NCBI RefSeq assembly: GCF_018343695.1
Contig: NZ_JAGYPJ010000001.1
Span: forward strand, 2,068,223 to 2,132,222
DNA length: 64,000 bases
Direction: 5' to 3'
Origin: Lederbergia citrisecunda
Lineage (GTDB): Bacteria; Bacillota; Bacilli; Bacillales; Bacillaceae_C
Positions 16,475-25,291 of this stretch are shown piece by piece; position 1 is the stretch's first letter; every line of letters starts with the position of its first letter. The notes beneath the pieces are model-generated. The model searched no databases and was not told the DNA's origin. It was given only the letters and a program-made list of their open reading frames with translations. Made by a program: the position numbers and the translations under genes.

Positions 16475-17734
16475 ATGTATGATGTCATAGTAATTGGTGG
16501 AGGACCTTCGGGGTTGATGGCTGCTATAGGTGCAGCTGAAAATAATGCTAAGGTTCTGCTTATTGATAAAGGTAACAAATTAGGACGCAAGCTGGCGATT
16601 TCAGGTGGTGGGCGGTGCAATGTTACGAACCGACTTCCAATCGACGAAATTATTCGTCATATCCCAGGAAATGGGCGCTTTCTATACGGGGCATTTTCCG
16701 TTTTCAATAATGAGGATATTATCCGTTTTTTTGAAAATCTAGGTATAGAATTAAAAGAAGAAGATCATGGCAGGATGTTCCCTGTTTCTAACCGGGCCCA
16801 ATCTGTTGTAGACGCTCTATTAAACCAACTAGACCATCTTGGTGTAAAAATTAAGGTAAATAGTTCTGTTCAAGAAATATTATTTTCGGATCATCGTGTT
16901 CAAGGAGTTGTATTAGCGACTGGCGAAAAAATTTCATGTACATCCGTCGTCGTCGCAACTGGTGGAAAGTCTGTGCCTCAAACGGGCTCAACAGGAGATG
17001 GCTTTCCTTGGGCAATTGCTGCTGGTCATACAATATCAGAACTATTTCCAACGGAAGTTCCTATTACTTCATCAGAAGATTTTATTAAAGAAAAAACATT
17101 GCAAGGATTATCGTTGCGTGATGTCGCTTTAACTGTTCTAAACCCGAAAGGAAAGCCGCTCATTACCCATCAAATGGATATGATTTTCACTCACTTTGGC
17201 ATTTCTGGACCGGCTGTTCTTAGATGCAGCCAATTCGTTGTTAAAGCGCAAAAAAAATGGAAACTCGATGAGGTTACGATGTCGCTGGACGCACTACCTG
17301 AACAAAAGCTAGAGGATTTACATAGGGATCTTTTAAAAATAATGAAGGAAGAGTCCAAAAAAGCTGTGAAGAATGCATTTAAAGGGATTTTACCTGAACG
17401 TTACTTATTATTTTTATTAGAACGAAGTGGAATTGAACCTGGGGAATTATGTGCTTCAATATCCGGTGAAAGGTTACGTTCATTCGCAGAAATATGCAAA
17501 CAATTCCGTTTTAAAGTTAACGGAACATTGTCTCTTGAAAAAGCATTCGTCACGGGGGGCGGAGTATCTGTCAAAGAAATCGAACCGAAAACAATGGCTT
17601 CCAAACTAATGCCTGGGCTTTATTTTAGTGGAGAAGTACTTGATATTTATGGATACACTGGAGGCTACAACATCACTTCGGCTCTAGTTACCGGACGGTT
17701 AGCCGGTATCAACGCTGCACAATCAAGCATATAA
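16475..17734 (+). CDS. ytfP: YtfP, FAD-dependent oxidoreductase (HI0933/BaiN-like flavoprotein)
   Basis: This 419-residue flavoprotein has the dinucleotide-binding motif [12 protein letters not shown] at 5-16, the conserved [16 protein letters not shown] stretch near 37-52, and a C-terminal FAD motif [19 protein letters not shown]. It belongs to the HI0933 family of NAD(P)/FAD-dependent oxidoreductases, whose physiological substrate is not settled. AAGGTG lies upstream of the ATG. It is monocistronic with a terminator after it. Confidence 0.9.
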   Translation: MYDVIVIGGGPSGLMAAIGAAENNAKVLLIDKGNKLGRKLAISGGGRCNVTNRLPIDEIIRHIPGNGRFLYGAFSVFNNEDIIRFFENLGIELKEEDHGRMFPVSNRAQSVVDALLNQLDHLGVKIKVNSSVQEILFSDHRVQGVVLATGEKISCTSVVVATGGKSVPQTGSTGDGFPWAIAAGHTISELFPTEVPITSSEDFIKEKTLQGLSLRDVALTVLNPKGKPLITHQMDMIFTHFGISGPAVLRCSQFVVKAQKKWKLDEVTMSLDALPEQKLEDLHRDLLKIMKEESKKAVKNAFKGILPERYLLFLLERSGIEPGELCASISGERLRSFAEICKQFRFKVNGTLSLEKAFVTGGGVSVKEIEPKTMASKLMPGLYFSGEVLDIYGYTGGYNITSALVTGRLAGINAAQSSI

Positions 17735-17741
17735 AAGAAGA

Positions 17742-17775
17742 AAGCTGTCTCGTATTCAATGAGACAGCTTCTTAA
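17742..17775 (+). terminator. Hairpin after ytfP
   Basis: AAGCTGTCTC pairs with GAGACAGCTT (10 bp, 9-base loop), followed by only a weak T stretch. Confidence 0.6.
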
Positions 17776-17816
17776 TATATCGTGGGACCAGCCGTTAACG
17801 AGCACGCTTCCGCATT

Positions 17817-17999
17817 TCATTTTACATACAATACCATAGCGCTAAAACAATACACTTGCTCAGATCCAGCTTCTCCAATCGCAGCCACGTTATATTTAAT
17901 GTCAATAATGTCTCTTTCCTCTAAGTCTCCAAGAAATTCGTTCATTTCGTCTTCAAGATCTCGTTCATGTTCACAATCGAATAATTTAACTTGAACCAT
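17817..17999 (-). CDS. cse60: Sporulation protein Cse60
   Basis: Starting at the ATG at 17999 (AAAGGTGAG just upstream), the protein is exactly 60 residues, the length that gave Cse60 its name. The N-terminal VQVKLFDCEHERDLE and the C-terminal EQVYCFSAMVLY match the family. In B. subtilis the gene is expressed under the mother-cell factor sigma-E during sporulation. The molecular function is unknown. No sigma-E promoter could be called with confidence here. Confidence 0.88.
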   Translation of the reverse strand: MVQVKLFDCEHERDLEDEMNEFLGDLEERDIIDIKYNVAAIGEAGSEQVYCFSAMVLYVK

Positions 18000-18067
18000 C
18001 GCTCTCACCTTTTCGGGATTTTTTAATTATTATACCCGAAATGGATATTTTTTATACAATTCAGAAT

Positions 18068-18961
18068 TTACTCTAAGTGTCGATTAAAAAATCTTCTTAG
18101 TCCTTCTCCTAAAATATTGAAAGTAAAAATGATATAGGCTAGTGCAAGTGCTGGATAGAAAGGAATCCAAAATGCTGTAACAACGTCCTTCCTTGCTTCT
18201 TTCATCATCGTTCCCCATTCAAGACTTGTATTCACAATTTCACTTACCCCATAACCAACTTGCACAAAATCCACTTTCATGAAAATTCCAAATATCGCCA
18301 ACTGTCCCATTAATAATGCAACCCTACCAATATCAAGACAAAAATTCGTTGCAATATCCGGTGCTAGATTAGGTAAATAATAGTTTTTTAGTATATTTAC
18401 TGGTTTCATACCAATCGTAATCCCAGCGTCCATATAAGGTTTTTTGGATATTAAATGCGCTTGCTGTTGAATGATATAGCTTACCCTTCCGACTTCTAGA
18501 AGTGCCAGCGCCAAAATAGCCCAATACATTCGATGCTCTGCATAAACGAGAAAAGGCATATTTAATATAATGATTGCAACAAAAATAGTTGGAAGACTGG
18601 ATAAAAGTTTGTGCCATCCATAAATCAATTTGGACATGATCCCTTTGTTTTTATATCCTGATAATCCGAGGGGGATTGCGATGAGATATCGAAGAATCGT
18701 AATTCCAAAAATAAGTAATATTGTTTCTTTTGTTCCCATTACTATTAAGCTAAATATATCTCTTCCATCGCGATCTGAACCAAACCACTGGCGTTCAGAA
18801 GGTGCATAAGGAGCTTTTTGAAACTTTCCGTTTTCGGGAAAATAAAGTCGCTCACCTTCTAACTTAGTATCTACAATGGGTAATTTAGGACCGACATACA
18901 TAACAAATAACAAAAACGCGAGCAAAATAGATCCAGTTAATAAATATTTGTTTTTTATCAT
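18068..18961 (-). CDS. ABC transporter permease, oligopeptide (OppC) type
   Basis: This 297-residue protein has six predicted membrane segments; the first is near residues 8-28. A periplasm-side segment with the typical WFGSDRDGRDIFS signature of DppC/OppC permeases follows, near 62-74. The ATG at 18961 overlaps the stop of the upstream permease as TGATG, so the two are translationally coupled. GGGAG lies six bases upstream of it. No substrate-binding protein or ATPase lies nearby, so partners must be encoded elsewhere. Confidence 0.85.
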   Translation of the reverse strand: MIKNKYLLTGSILLAFLLFVMYVGPKLPIVDTKLEGERLYFPENGKFQKAPYAPSERQWFGSDRDGRDIFSLIVMGTKETILLIFGITILRYLIAIPLGLSGYKNKGIMSKLIYGWHKLLSSLPTIFVAIIILNMPFLVYAEHRMYWAILALALLEVGRVSYIIQQQAHLISKKPYMDAGITIGMKPVNILKNYYLPNLAPDIATNFCLDIGRVALLMGQLAIFGIFMKVDFVQVGYGVSEIVNTSLEWGTMMKEARKDVVTAFWIPFYPALALAYIIFTFNILGEGLRRFFNRHLE

Positions 18962-19887
18962 CAATCTCTCTCCCATTCTAGCTTTATACTTTTTCTAATA
19001 ATAAAACCAACAAGTTGAGAGAGCATGACAAGCACAATAAAGCAAAGACCTGTTCCTATAATAATTCCAGGCTCATAAATTGGCCAGCCTCCTCCAATGG
19101 TTTGAGCCACTCCGATTGCAGTATATACTCGATAAGCAATTCCTTGATAACCTACTAAATATTCTGTAATAAGAAGACTTGATATGATAAAGAGCATTAG
19201 AGGTGTTATATGCGTTAAAATAGTTTGCATGCTATTACGCATTATATGTTTATACAAAACTTTCTTTTTGCTAAACCCTTTAGACTTTGCAACTTGAATA
19301 TATAACTCCCCTTCTTCAGCAGCAATCGCAGCAAATGTGATGCGTGCGATATACATCATTGGATATAGAGAAACAAGAAATCCAATTGCCAAAAAATTAT
19401 ACCAAACCGAATTATTAAATATTCGCAACGATGGAACCATGAAAATAGTCAGCCAGTGGACACAAAGAATAACGAAAAAATCAGGAATGGACTGAATGAA
19501 CCAAGTACTTCCATTACCAAATATTTTGAGCTTACTGTCCTTGACTCTATAGTCAAAAATACCTTTTAAGATTCCAAACACAATACTGAAGCTAAAAGCG
19601 ATTACAATGATCTTTAAACTTTTCGGAAAATATCGCTTAATCTCTTCTTCTGCCGTAAGTTCAAATCTCGTCATACCTAATGAGTGTTCATCTTTTAGTA
19701 AATGATAAAAATTCTGCAAATTCCCTTTATATTGATCCCAATGAAATTCATATTTAAGAATCGGCTTCATTGCCTTTCCATCATATTCGTAAACAGGTTC
19801 GCGTGGAAATAATGCAATTAAAATAAGTAATAAAATGACTACTATGTATAGTGTTAATGATTTTAAAGCTTCTAAAAAAGTAGTAAT
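18961..19887 (-). CDS. ABC transporter permease, oligopeptide (OppB) type, likely ATT start
   Basis: From the first ATG (19770) the protein is 269 residues and lacks the first membrane helix of the family. The reading frame stays open upstream for 39 more codons and encodes a clear membrane helix (LTLYIVVILLLILIALFP). No ATG, GTG or TTG occurs in this extension. AAGGGGGG stands eight bases before an ATT at 19887, giving 308 residues beginning ITTFLEALKSL. ATT initiation is rare in bacteria, so this is either a genuine rare start or a start-codon mutation. Later segments match OppB, including the EYLVGYQGI motif. Confidence 0.75.
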   Translation of the reverse strand: MTTFLEALKSLTLYIVVILLLILIALFPREPVYEYDGKAMKPILKYEFHWDQYKGNLQNFYHLLKDEHSLGMTRFELTAEEEIKRYFPKSLKIIVIAFSFSIVFGILKGIFDYRVKDSKLKIFGNGSTWFIQSIPDFFVILCVHWLTIFMVPSLRIFNNSVWYNFLAIGFLVSLYPMMYIARITFAAIAAEEGELYIQVAKSKGFSKKKVLYKHIMRNSMQTILTHITPLMLFIISSLLITEYLVGYQGIAYRVYTAIGVAQTIGGGWPIYEPGIIIGTGLCFIVLVMLSQLVGFIIRKSIKLEWERD

Positions 19888-19946
19888 TCTAAAGTCCCCC
19901 CTTAATTAATATATTTTTCATTATAATTGTAATTTATTAATAATTA

Positions 19947-19990
19947 AAGGCTATCTAGAAATACATTACGTATTTCTAGATAGCCTTTTT
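19947..19990 (-). terminator. Terminator after ytwF
   Basis: A perfect 16-bp stem, GGCTATCTAGAAATAC with GTATTTCTAGATAGCC, has a 5-base loop and a T-rich side on both strands. It lies between ytwF and the permease pair. Confidence 0.9.
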
Positions 19991-19998
19991 GTAAAACA

Positions 19999-20313
19999 TT
20001 AATTTTTTTGTTCAAGCGGTCCTTCCCATTCCAACATTCCGCCTACCATATTACATACCTTATAACCTTGGTCAAAAAGATAATCGCACACTCTACCGCT
20101 CCTACCGCTAGACCTGCAAATAAAAATATATTCCTTATTTGGATCTAGTTTAGCAAGGTTTTCTGGGATATCACCCATTTTGATATGAACTGCAGTTGGA
20201 ATCATTCCTTCTGCAACTTCATCATCTTCTCTCACATCAATGAGGTTTAATGTTTTCCCTTCCTCGAGTTGCTTCTGTACCTCTTCAGGAGTAATTGTTT
20301 TAATATGTTCCAT
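19999..20313 (-). CDS. ytwF: YtwF, single-domain rhodanese-like sulfurtransferase
   Basis: This 104-residue protein is a single rhodanese domain. The active-site loop is CRSSGRSGR with the catalytic Cys near residue 66, and the CH2A-like motif LIDVREDDE is near residue 24. Such proteins carry sulfane sulfur as a Cys persulfide. The physiological acceptor is unknown. A GAAAGGTGA ribosome binding site precedes the ATG. It follows leuS on the same strand. Confidence 0.9.
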   Translation of the reverse strand: MEHIKTITPEEVQKQLEEGKTLNLIDVREDDEVAEGMIPTAVHIKMGDIPENLAKLDPNKEYIFICRSSGRSGRVCDYLFDQGYKVCNMVGGMLEWEGPLEQKN

Positions 20314-20351
20314 TTCCTGTCACCTTTCTACTGCTTTATCAAAGATTATAA

Positions 20352-22766
20352 TTAATTGGCAACGATATTTACTAATTTACCTGGAACGGCAATCACTTTT
20401 CTAACTGTTTTTCCTTCAATCATTTCTTTGATTTTTTCATCGTTCAATGCAACTTCTTCAAGTTCTTCACGTGTAACATTACGTGAAATCATTAATTTAG
20501 AACGAACCTTGCCATTCAATTGAACAACAATTTCCACTTCATCATCAACAAGCTTTGCCTCATCATAGACAGGCCATGCTTCATATGCAAGTGTGTTTGT
20601 ATAACCTAGCTTTTCCCATAATTCTTCTGAAATATGAGGTGCGATTGGAGAAAGCATTTTTACAAAGCCCTCAATATAATCTTTTGGAAGAACTTCCGCT
20701 TTATATCCTTCATTGATAAATACCATTAACTGGGAGATGGCTGTGTTAAAATGTAAAGCCTCATAATCATTCGTTACTTTCTTAACAGTTTGGTGATACA
20801 CTTTTTCAAGAACTGATCCAGCGCCATCCTTAATTTTGTCAGTCAGATTTCCATTTTCATCTACAAAAAGTCTCCAAACGCGATCAAGGAAACGACGAGA
20901 ACCATCAAGACCGGTAGTAGACCAAGCAATGGAAGCATCTAGAGGCCCCATGAACATTTCATATAAACGCAATGTATCGGCACCATGGCTTGCTACAATA
21001 TCATCCGGGTTTACAACATTCCCTTTTGATTTACTCATTTTTTCATTGCCCTCACCAAGAATCATTCCTTGGTTAAATAGCTTTTGAAACGGCTCTTTCG
21101 TTGGTACGACACCGATGTCGTATAAGACTTTATGCCAGAATCGTGCATAAAGCAAGTGAAGAACCGCGTGCTCTGCACCACCAATATAAATATCAATCGG
21201 AAGCCATTTTTTTAATAGTTCCTCATCTGCAAGTGCCTCGTCATTTTTAGGATCGATAAAGCGAAGATAATACCAGCAGCTACCTGCCCATTGTGGCATT
21301 GTATTCGTTTCTCGTCGACCTTTTTTCCCTGTAGCAGGGTCTTCTACATAAAGCCAGTCTTCAATATTCGCTAATGGGGATTCACCTGTACCTGATGGCT
21401 TAATTTGATCCGTCACAGGTAGAATGACAGGGAGCTGCTCTTCAGGAACAGTCGTCATTGTTCCATCTTCCCAATGGATAACCGGAATCGGTTCACCCCA
21501 ATATCGTTGACGGCTGAATAGCCAATCTCTTAGGCGATAAGTGACCTTCTTCGTACCCTTTCCTTCCTTTTCAAGCCATTCAATCATTGCAGTAATTGCT
21601 TCTTCCTTGTTCATCCCATCAAGGAATTCAGAATTCACGTGTGCCCCATCGCCAGTATAAGCTTCTTCTTCGACATTTCCACCAGCAACAACTTCGATGA
21701 TTTCTAATCCGAATTTTTTAGCAAACTCATAATCACGATCATCATGCCCAGGAACAGCCATGATGGCACCCGTTCCATATGACATCAATACATAATCAGC
21801 AATCCAAATCGGAATTTTTTTGCCATTCACGGGATTTACAGCATAGGCGCCTGTAAAAACACCTGTTTTATCTTTTGCAAGATCCGTTCTTTCAAGATCA
21901 CTCTTTGATTTGATTTGATCGATATACGCTTGAACGGCATCCTTCTGCTCAACCGTCATAATTTTATCCACGAATGGATGCTCAGGTGCAAGCACAGCAT
22001 AAGTAGCACCGAATAATGTATCTGGACGAGTCGTAAATACAGTAAACGTTTCATCAAAACCGTCAATACCAAAAATGACTTCCGCACCTTCTGAACGGCC
22101 AATCCAGTTTCTCTGCATATCTTTAATGCTTTCTGGCCAATCCAGCTCTTCTAGATCCTCAAGTAGACGATCCGCATATTTTGTAATCTTTAAAATCCAT
22201 TGCTTCATTGGACGACGTTCTACAGGATGTCCCCCACGCTCACTTTTTCCATCGATAACTTCTTCATTTGCAAGGACGGTTCCTAAAGCTGGGCACCAGT
22301 TCACAGGTACTTCATCAACATGTGCAAGACCTTTTTCAAAAAGCTTTGTAAAAATCCATTGTGTCCATTTATAATAATTCGGATCAGTCGTGTTGATTTC
22401 ACGATCCCAATCATAAGAAAAACCAAGTTCCTTAATTTGTCTTTTAAATGTATCAATATTATGCTGTGTAAAATCAGCAGGGTTATTTCCGGTATCAAGC
22501 GCATATTGCTCAGCTGGAAGTCCGAAAGCATCCCAGCCCATCGGATGAAGAACATTATACCCTTGCATTCTTTTCATCCTTGAAATAATATCTGTCGCTG
22601 TATATCCTTCTGGGTGTCCGACATGCAATCCAGCACCAGACGGGTATGGGAACATATCAAGTGCGTAAAATTTTTCTCCTTCCCCATGTGCGTCAGTTTT
22701 AAATGTTTTATGTTCTTCCCAATATTTTTGCCATTTTTGTTCTATTTCTTTGTGGTTGAAACTCAT
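20352..22766 (-). CDS. leuS: Leucyl-tRNA synthetase
   Basis: This 804-residue class I aminoacyl-tRNA synthetase charges tRNA-Leu. The HIGH-type motif appears as HVGHPEGYT near residue 47 and the second signature as KMSKSKGN near 575. A CP1 editing domain with the [12 protein letters not shown] motif lies between them. Length is that of bacterial LeuRS. Expression is controlled by the T-box leader upstream. AAGGAGG precedes the ATG. Confidence 0.97.
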   Translation of the reverse strand: MSFNHKEIEQKWQKYWEEHKTFKTDAHGEGEKFYALDMFPYPSGAGLHVGHPEGYTATDIISRMKRMQGYNVLHPMGWDAFGLPAEQYALDTGNNPADFTQHNIDTFKRQIKELGFSYDWDREINTTDPNYYKWTQWIFTKLFEKGLAHVDEVPVNWCPALGTVLANEEVIDGKSERGGHPVERRPMKQWILKITKYADRLLEDLEELDWPESIKDMQRNWIGRSEGAEVIFGIDGFDETFTVFTTRPDTLFGATYAVLAPEHPFVDKIMTVEQKDAVQAYIDQIKSKSDLERTDLAKDKTGVFTGAYAVNPVNGKKIPIWIADYVLMSYGTGAIMAVPGHDDRDYEFAKKFGLEIIEVVAGGNVEEEAYTGDGAHVNSEFLDGMNKEEAITAMIEWLEKEGKGTKKVTYRLRDWLFSRQRYWGEPIPVIHWEDGTMTTVPEEQLPVILPVTDQIKPSGTGESPLANIEDWLYVEDPATGKKGRRETNTMPQWAGSCWYYLRFIDPKNDEALADEELLKKWLPIDIYIGGAEHAVLHLLYARFWHKVLYDIGVVPTKEPFQKLFNQGMILGEGNEKMSKSKGNVVNPDDIVASHGADTLRLYEMFMGPLDASIAWSTTGLDGSRRFLDRVWRLFVDENGNLTDKIKDGAGSVLEKVYHQTVKKVTNDYEALHFNTAISQLMVFINEGYKAEVLPKDYIEGFVKMLSPIAPHISEELWEKLGYTNTLAYEAWPVYDEAKLVDDEVEIVVQLNGKVRSKLMISRNVTREELEEVALNDEKIKEMIEGKTVRKVIAVPGKLVNIVAN

Positions 22767-22790
22767 GTTATTGCCTCCTTAATCTATAAA

Positions 22791-23085
22791 AAAACAAAAA
22801 ACCCCTCATCCCAGAAAATAGCTTTTCTTGGGACGAGAGGTTGATTCTCCCGCGGTACCACCCACATTAGTGTACATTTACACTCACTTCATTCATCCTT
22901 AACGCGGAAAACGGCATGTATTACTTGGATTTTTTAAGCCATTCGCCATGAGGTCAAACCGCTTCCAGAAAATCCGTTTACACACGCAACTCGAAAGGTG
23001 AGTTCGTGATTGCTCCCGATTGGCTTGCACCTTCCGCCAACTCTCTAAACGGGCTTTTAATCATTACTAATCCTTCGTTAACGCT
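22791..23085 (-). promoter_or_regulatory. T-box leader of leuS (leucine specifier CTC)
   Basis: On the minus strand the leader contains the T-box core GGGTGGTACCGCGGGAGAA (22841-22863 region) followed by a terminator hairpin. In that hairpin CTCGTCCC-type and GGGATGAGG-type arms precede TTTTTTG. Upstream is a stem I region with GAGAGTTGGCGGAAGGTGCAA and a specifier loop reading GAACTCACC; CTC codes for leucine. Uncharged tRNA-Leu is expected to pair with the specifier and the TGG-containing T-box bulge, allowing read-through. This fills the 399-base gap upstream of leuS. Confidence 0.93.
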
Positions 23086-23165
23086 TTATTTATGTTATTC
23101 ATGATATTACCAATTGTAATCAATATTATACATACTTTCAACAAAAAATCAAAAGATCATACAAT

Positions 23166-24353
23166 TTAGGTAGTTGCTCTATTTCTTTTTCCAATCGATT
23201 TAAGTGGACGATCATAAAAAAGAGTAAGAAGGAATGCTACGAATAAAAGAGCGATCATAAAATAAAAAAGCGAATGCATTCCACTCAAATCTGCTAACAC
23301 ACCTCCAAGGACAGGGCCAATCATTCTTCCGGCAGTAGCTGTACTATTAACAATTCCTTGATAAAATCCTTCACGGCCGGTAGGTGCAAGATGATTAGCA
23401 ATTGTAGGCACAACAGGCCATACTAACATTTCACCTGCGGTCAAAATAATCATTGCTATCACAAATCCCTTAAATCCATTTGATATACCCGCCATACTAA
23501 AGGCAACCACAAATATACCAATGCCTACCAACAACTGTCCTTTTAAACGGTCATTGTATTTACGGAGGATCCATTGTAAAAGTGGCTGACCAGCTACTAC
23601 CAATATTCCATTTATCGTCCAGAGTATGCTGTATTGCTTTAATGATATGTTGATTTCTTGGGTGTAGGCTGCCAGTGTCGTATACCACTGAACATAAGCG
23701 GCCCAACAGAGAAAAAACATCGAACATAACATGCTCAGCATATAAAGTTTTTTAATTTCCATCCTTTTTTTCTGATGCATTTCATCATTCTTTTTAAGTT
23801 GCCCAGACACGATAATATTTTTATGGCCAAATAGAACAATTAAGAAAAAGACAACATACATCGTCATGTTTGCAAGAAATACATAGTCGAAGGAATATGA
23901 TGCAACGAGACCTCCTAGAGCAGAGCCTAAGGCGACACCTGCATTGTGCGCTACGTATATGGCATTAAATGGCTTTCTTCCTCCTTCTTTCCATGCGGAG
24001 CCTACTAACGCATAAATGGATGGAAAAACGATTCCACTACCAAATCCCGAAATACCTAAACAAATTGCATAGTTTGGCCAAGTAGGCGAAAGCACTAATC
24101 CAAATATGGCAGCAATTGAAATGACTGATCCAATTAGAATAGAACGATATCCGCCTAATTTATCAAACAGGACTCCACCCAATAAGCTACCCACTACATT
24201 CGTGCCTGAATTTAGCATTAAGACTAATCCAGCTACCGATAAAGTTTTTCCTAAATGTTCGCTCATGTAAATTGAATTTAGTGGCCATAAAAAAGAAGAA
24301 CCTGTCATCAATACGAACTGCCCTATTATTAATATCCACACTGCTCTAGGCAT
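23166..24353 (-). CDS. Major facilitator superfamily transporter (copy 1, YttB-like)
   Basis: This is a 395-residue MFS protein with 12 predicted membrane segments and an MFS motif A-like GGVLFDKLGGYRS near residue 62. The ATG at 24353 follows GGGAAAGGAATTGA. Position next to leuS matches yttB in B. subtilis, and drug efflux is plausible but the substrate is unknown. It is closely related in protein and DNA to copy 2 at 33679-34869. A 31-codon leader peptide overlapping a terminator hairpin lies immediately upstream, pointing to attenuation control. Confidence 0.88.
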   Translation of the reverse strand: MPRAVWILIIGQFVLMTGSSFLWPLNSIYMSEHLGKTLSVAGLVLMLNSGTNVVGSLLGGVLFDKLGGYRSILIGSVISIAAIFGLVLSPTWPNYAICLGISGFGSGIVFPSIYALVGSAWKEGGRKPFNAIYVAHNAGVALGSALGGLVASYSFDYVFLANMTMYVVFFLIVLFGHKNIIVSGQLKKNDEMHQKKRMEIKKLYMLSMLCSMFFLCWAAYVQWYTTLAAYTQEINISLKQYSILWTINGILVVAGQPLLQWILRKYNDRLKGQLLVGIGIFVVAFSMAGISNGFKGFVIAMIILTAGEMLVWPVVPTIANHLAPTGREGFYQGIVNSTATAGRMIGPVLGGVLADLSGMHSLFYFMIALLFVAFLLTLFYDRPLKSIGKRNRATT

Positions 24354-24357
24354 ATAT

Positions 24358-24453
24358 TCAATTCCTTTCCCAATTGCAAATGCATGAGAAAAAGGCATCC
24401 TTAACTCTTATTGAGTCTATCCATAGCAAGGAGAGATGCCTTCTGATTTGCAT
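24358..24453 (-). CDS. Putative 31-residue leader peptide of the MFS gene
   Basis: An ATG at 24453, nine bases after AGGGTG, opens a 31-codon frame beginning MQIRRHLSLLWIDSIRV and ending six bases... four bases before the MFS ATG. The frame runs straight through a terminator-like hairpin (24388-24442). This is the layout of ribosome-mediated attenuators that control antibiotic-resistance and efflux genes. The peptide itself is not recognised. Frame, ribosome binding site and hairpin are seen; regulation by stalled ribosomes is inferred. Confidence 0.55.
   Translation of the reverse strand: MQIRRHLSLLWIDSIRVKDAFFSCICNWERN
24388..24442 (-). terminator. Attenuator-type terminator inside the leader frame
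   Basis: On the minus strand AAGGCATC pairs with GATGCCTT and TTTTTC follows. An alternative enclosing pairing, TGCAAAT (before) with ATTTGCA (after), could form only if the terminator arms are rearranged or read through. It may also end transcription from the sugar operon upstream. Confidence 0.65.
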
Positions 24454-24484
24454 TCACCAATACACCCTACTTAAAACTAGTACT

Positions 24485-25270
24485 CTATATTAAAAGTTTT
24501 TTCATAAAATTAACTGTAAAATCAAGTCCTTTTTCTCCTAGTTCTCCTTCCCAATTATGAGAGTGAGGTTCAATGCTAAGCCCGGCATTATAGCGTTTTG
24601 CATATAGAATAGCCATAAACGATTGCCAATCGGTTTGATCTAGTCCTGCAGGAGGATCGTCAAATCTCTCACCATTTACGATGATAGAACCTTTAATGTG
24701 AACATGATAGAAGCGACTTCCCCAATCCCGCATTTCTTTTAAGTAATCACAACCTGCATAGCGTGAATGGGATGGATCGTATTTTATTCCTAAATCAGTC
24801 AAAAAGCCATGAATAATAGTCCAAGCCATGTCATCGCAAATAAAATTGTTCCACCTGCAATTATATGTAGAAATTTTTACTCCTTTTTCATTTCCATATT
24901 TAATAAGTTCTGTTAAAAATTTTATCGCAGCACGACAATTTTCATAATAAGAAAGTTCCTTTACATAGTTACAACCGCAAACGAAGTTATCGCAGCCTAA
25001 AAGACTAGCAGCATCAATTAATTGAAGAGACCTTTGCAACTCTTCTTCAATAACTTGACCATTAGCATCTATCTTATCTGTCCCCCACCGACCAATGGAT
25101 TGAATTCCTATATCGTAAGTTTTACTCCAATTAGAAATAAGAGACGTATTTTCAAGAAATCCATCTATGTCATCATTTATATTGATACAAAATTCTAAGA
25201 ATGATAATCCCTTATCCTTAGCATTTATAAAACTTTCTTCTACTGGAGACCCTATTAACCCTAATTTCAT
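24485..25270 (-). CDS. Sugar-phosphate isomerase/epimerase-like TIM-barrel protein
   Basis: This 261-residue protein of the xylose isomerase-like TIM-barrel family (AP endonuclease family 2) has metal-ligand candidates in KYDPSHSRY near 165, YHVHIKGS near 190 and the C-terminal SIEPHSHNWEG near 235. It is the last gene of the sugar-transport operon on this strand, 21 bases after the response regulator. It may isomerise or epimerise the imported sugar or its derivative. The substrate is not deducible. Confidence 0.82.
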   Translation of the reverse strand: MKLGLIGSPVEESFINAKDKGLSFLEFCININDDIDGFLENTSLISNWSKTYDIGIQSIGRWGTDKIDANGQVIEEELQRSLQLIDAASLLGCDNFVCGCNYVKELSYYENCRAAIKFLTELIKYGNEKGVKISTYNCRWNNFICDDMAWTIIHGFLTDLGIKYDPSHSRYAGCDYLKEMRDWGSRFYHVHIKGSIIVNGERFDDPPAGLDQTDWQSFMAILYAKRYNAGLSIEPHSHNWEGELGEKGLDFTVNFMKKLLI

Positions 25271-25291
25271 TAACTATCCCACCTTTAACTG

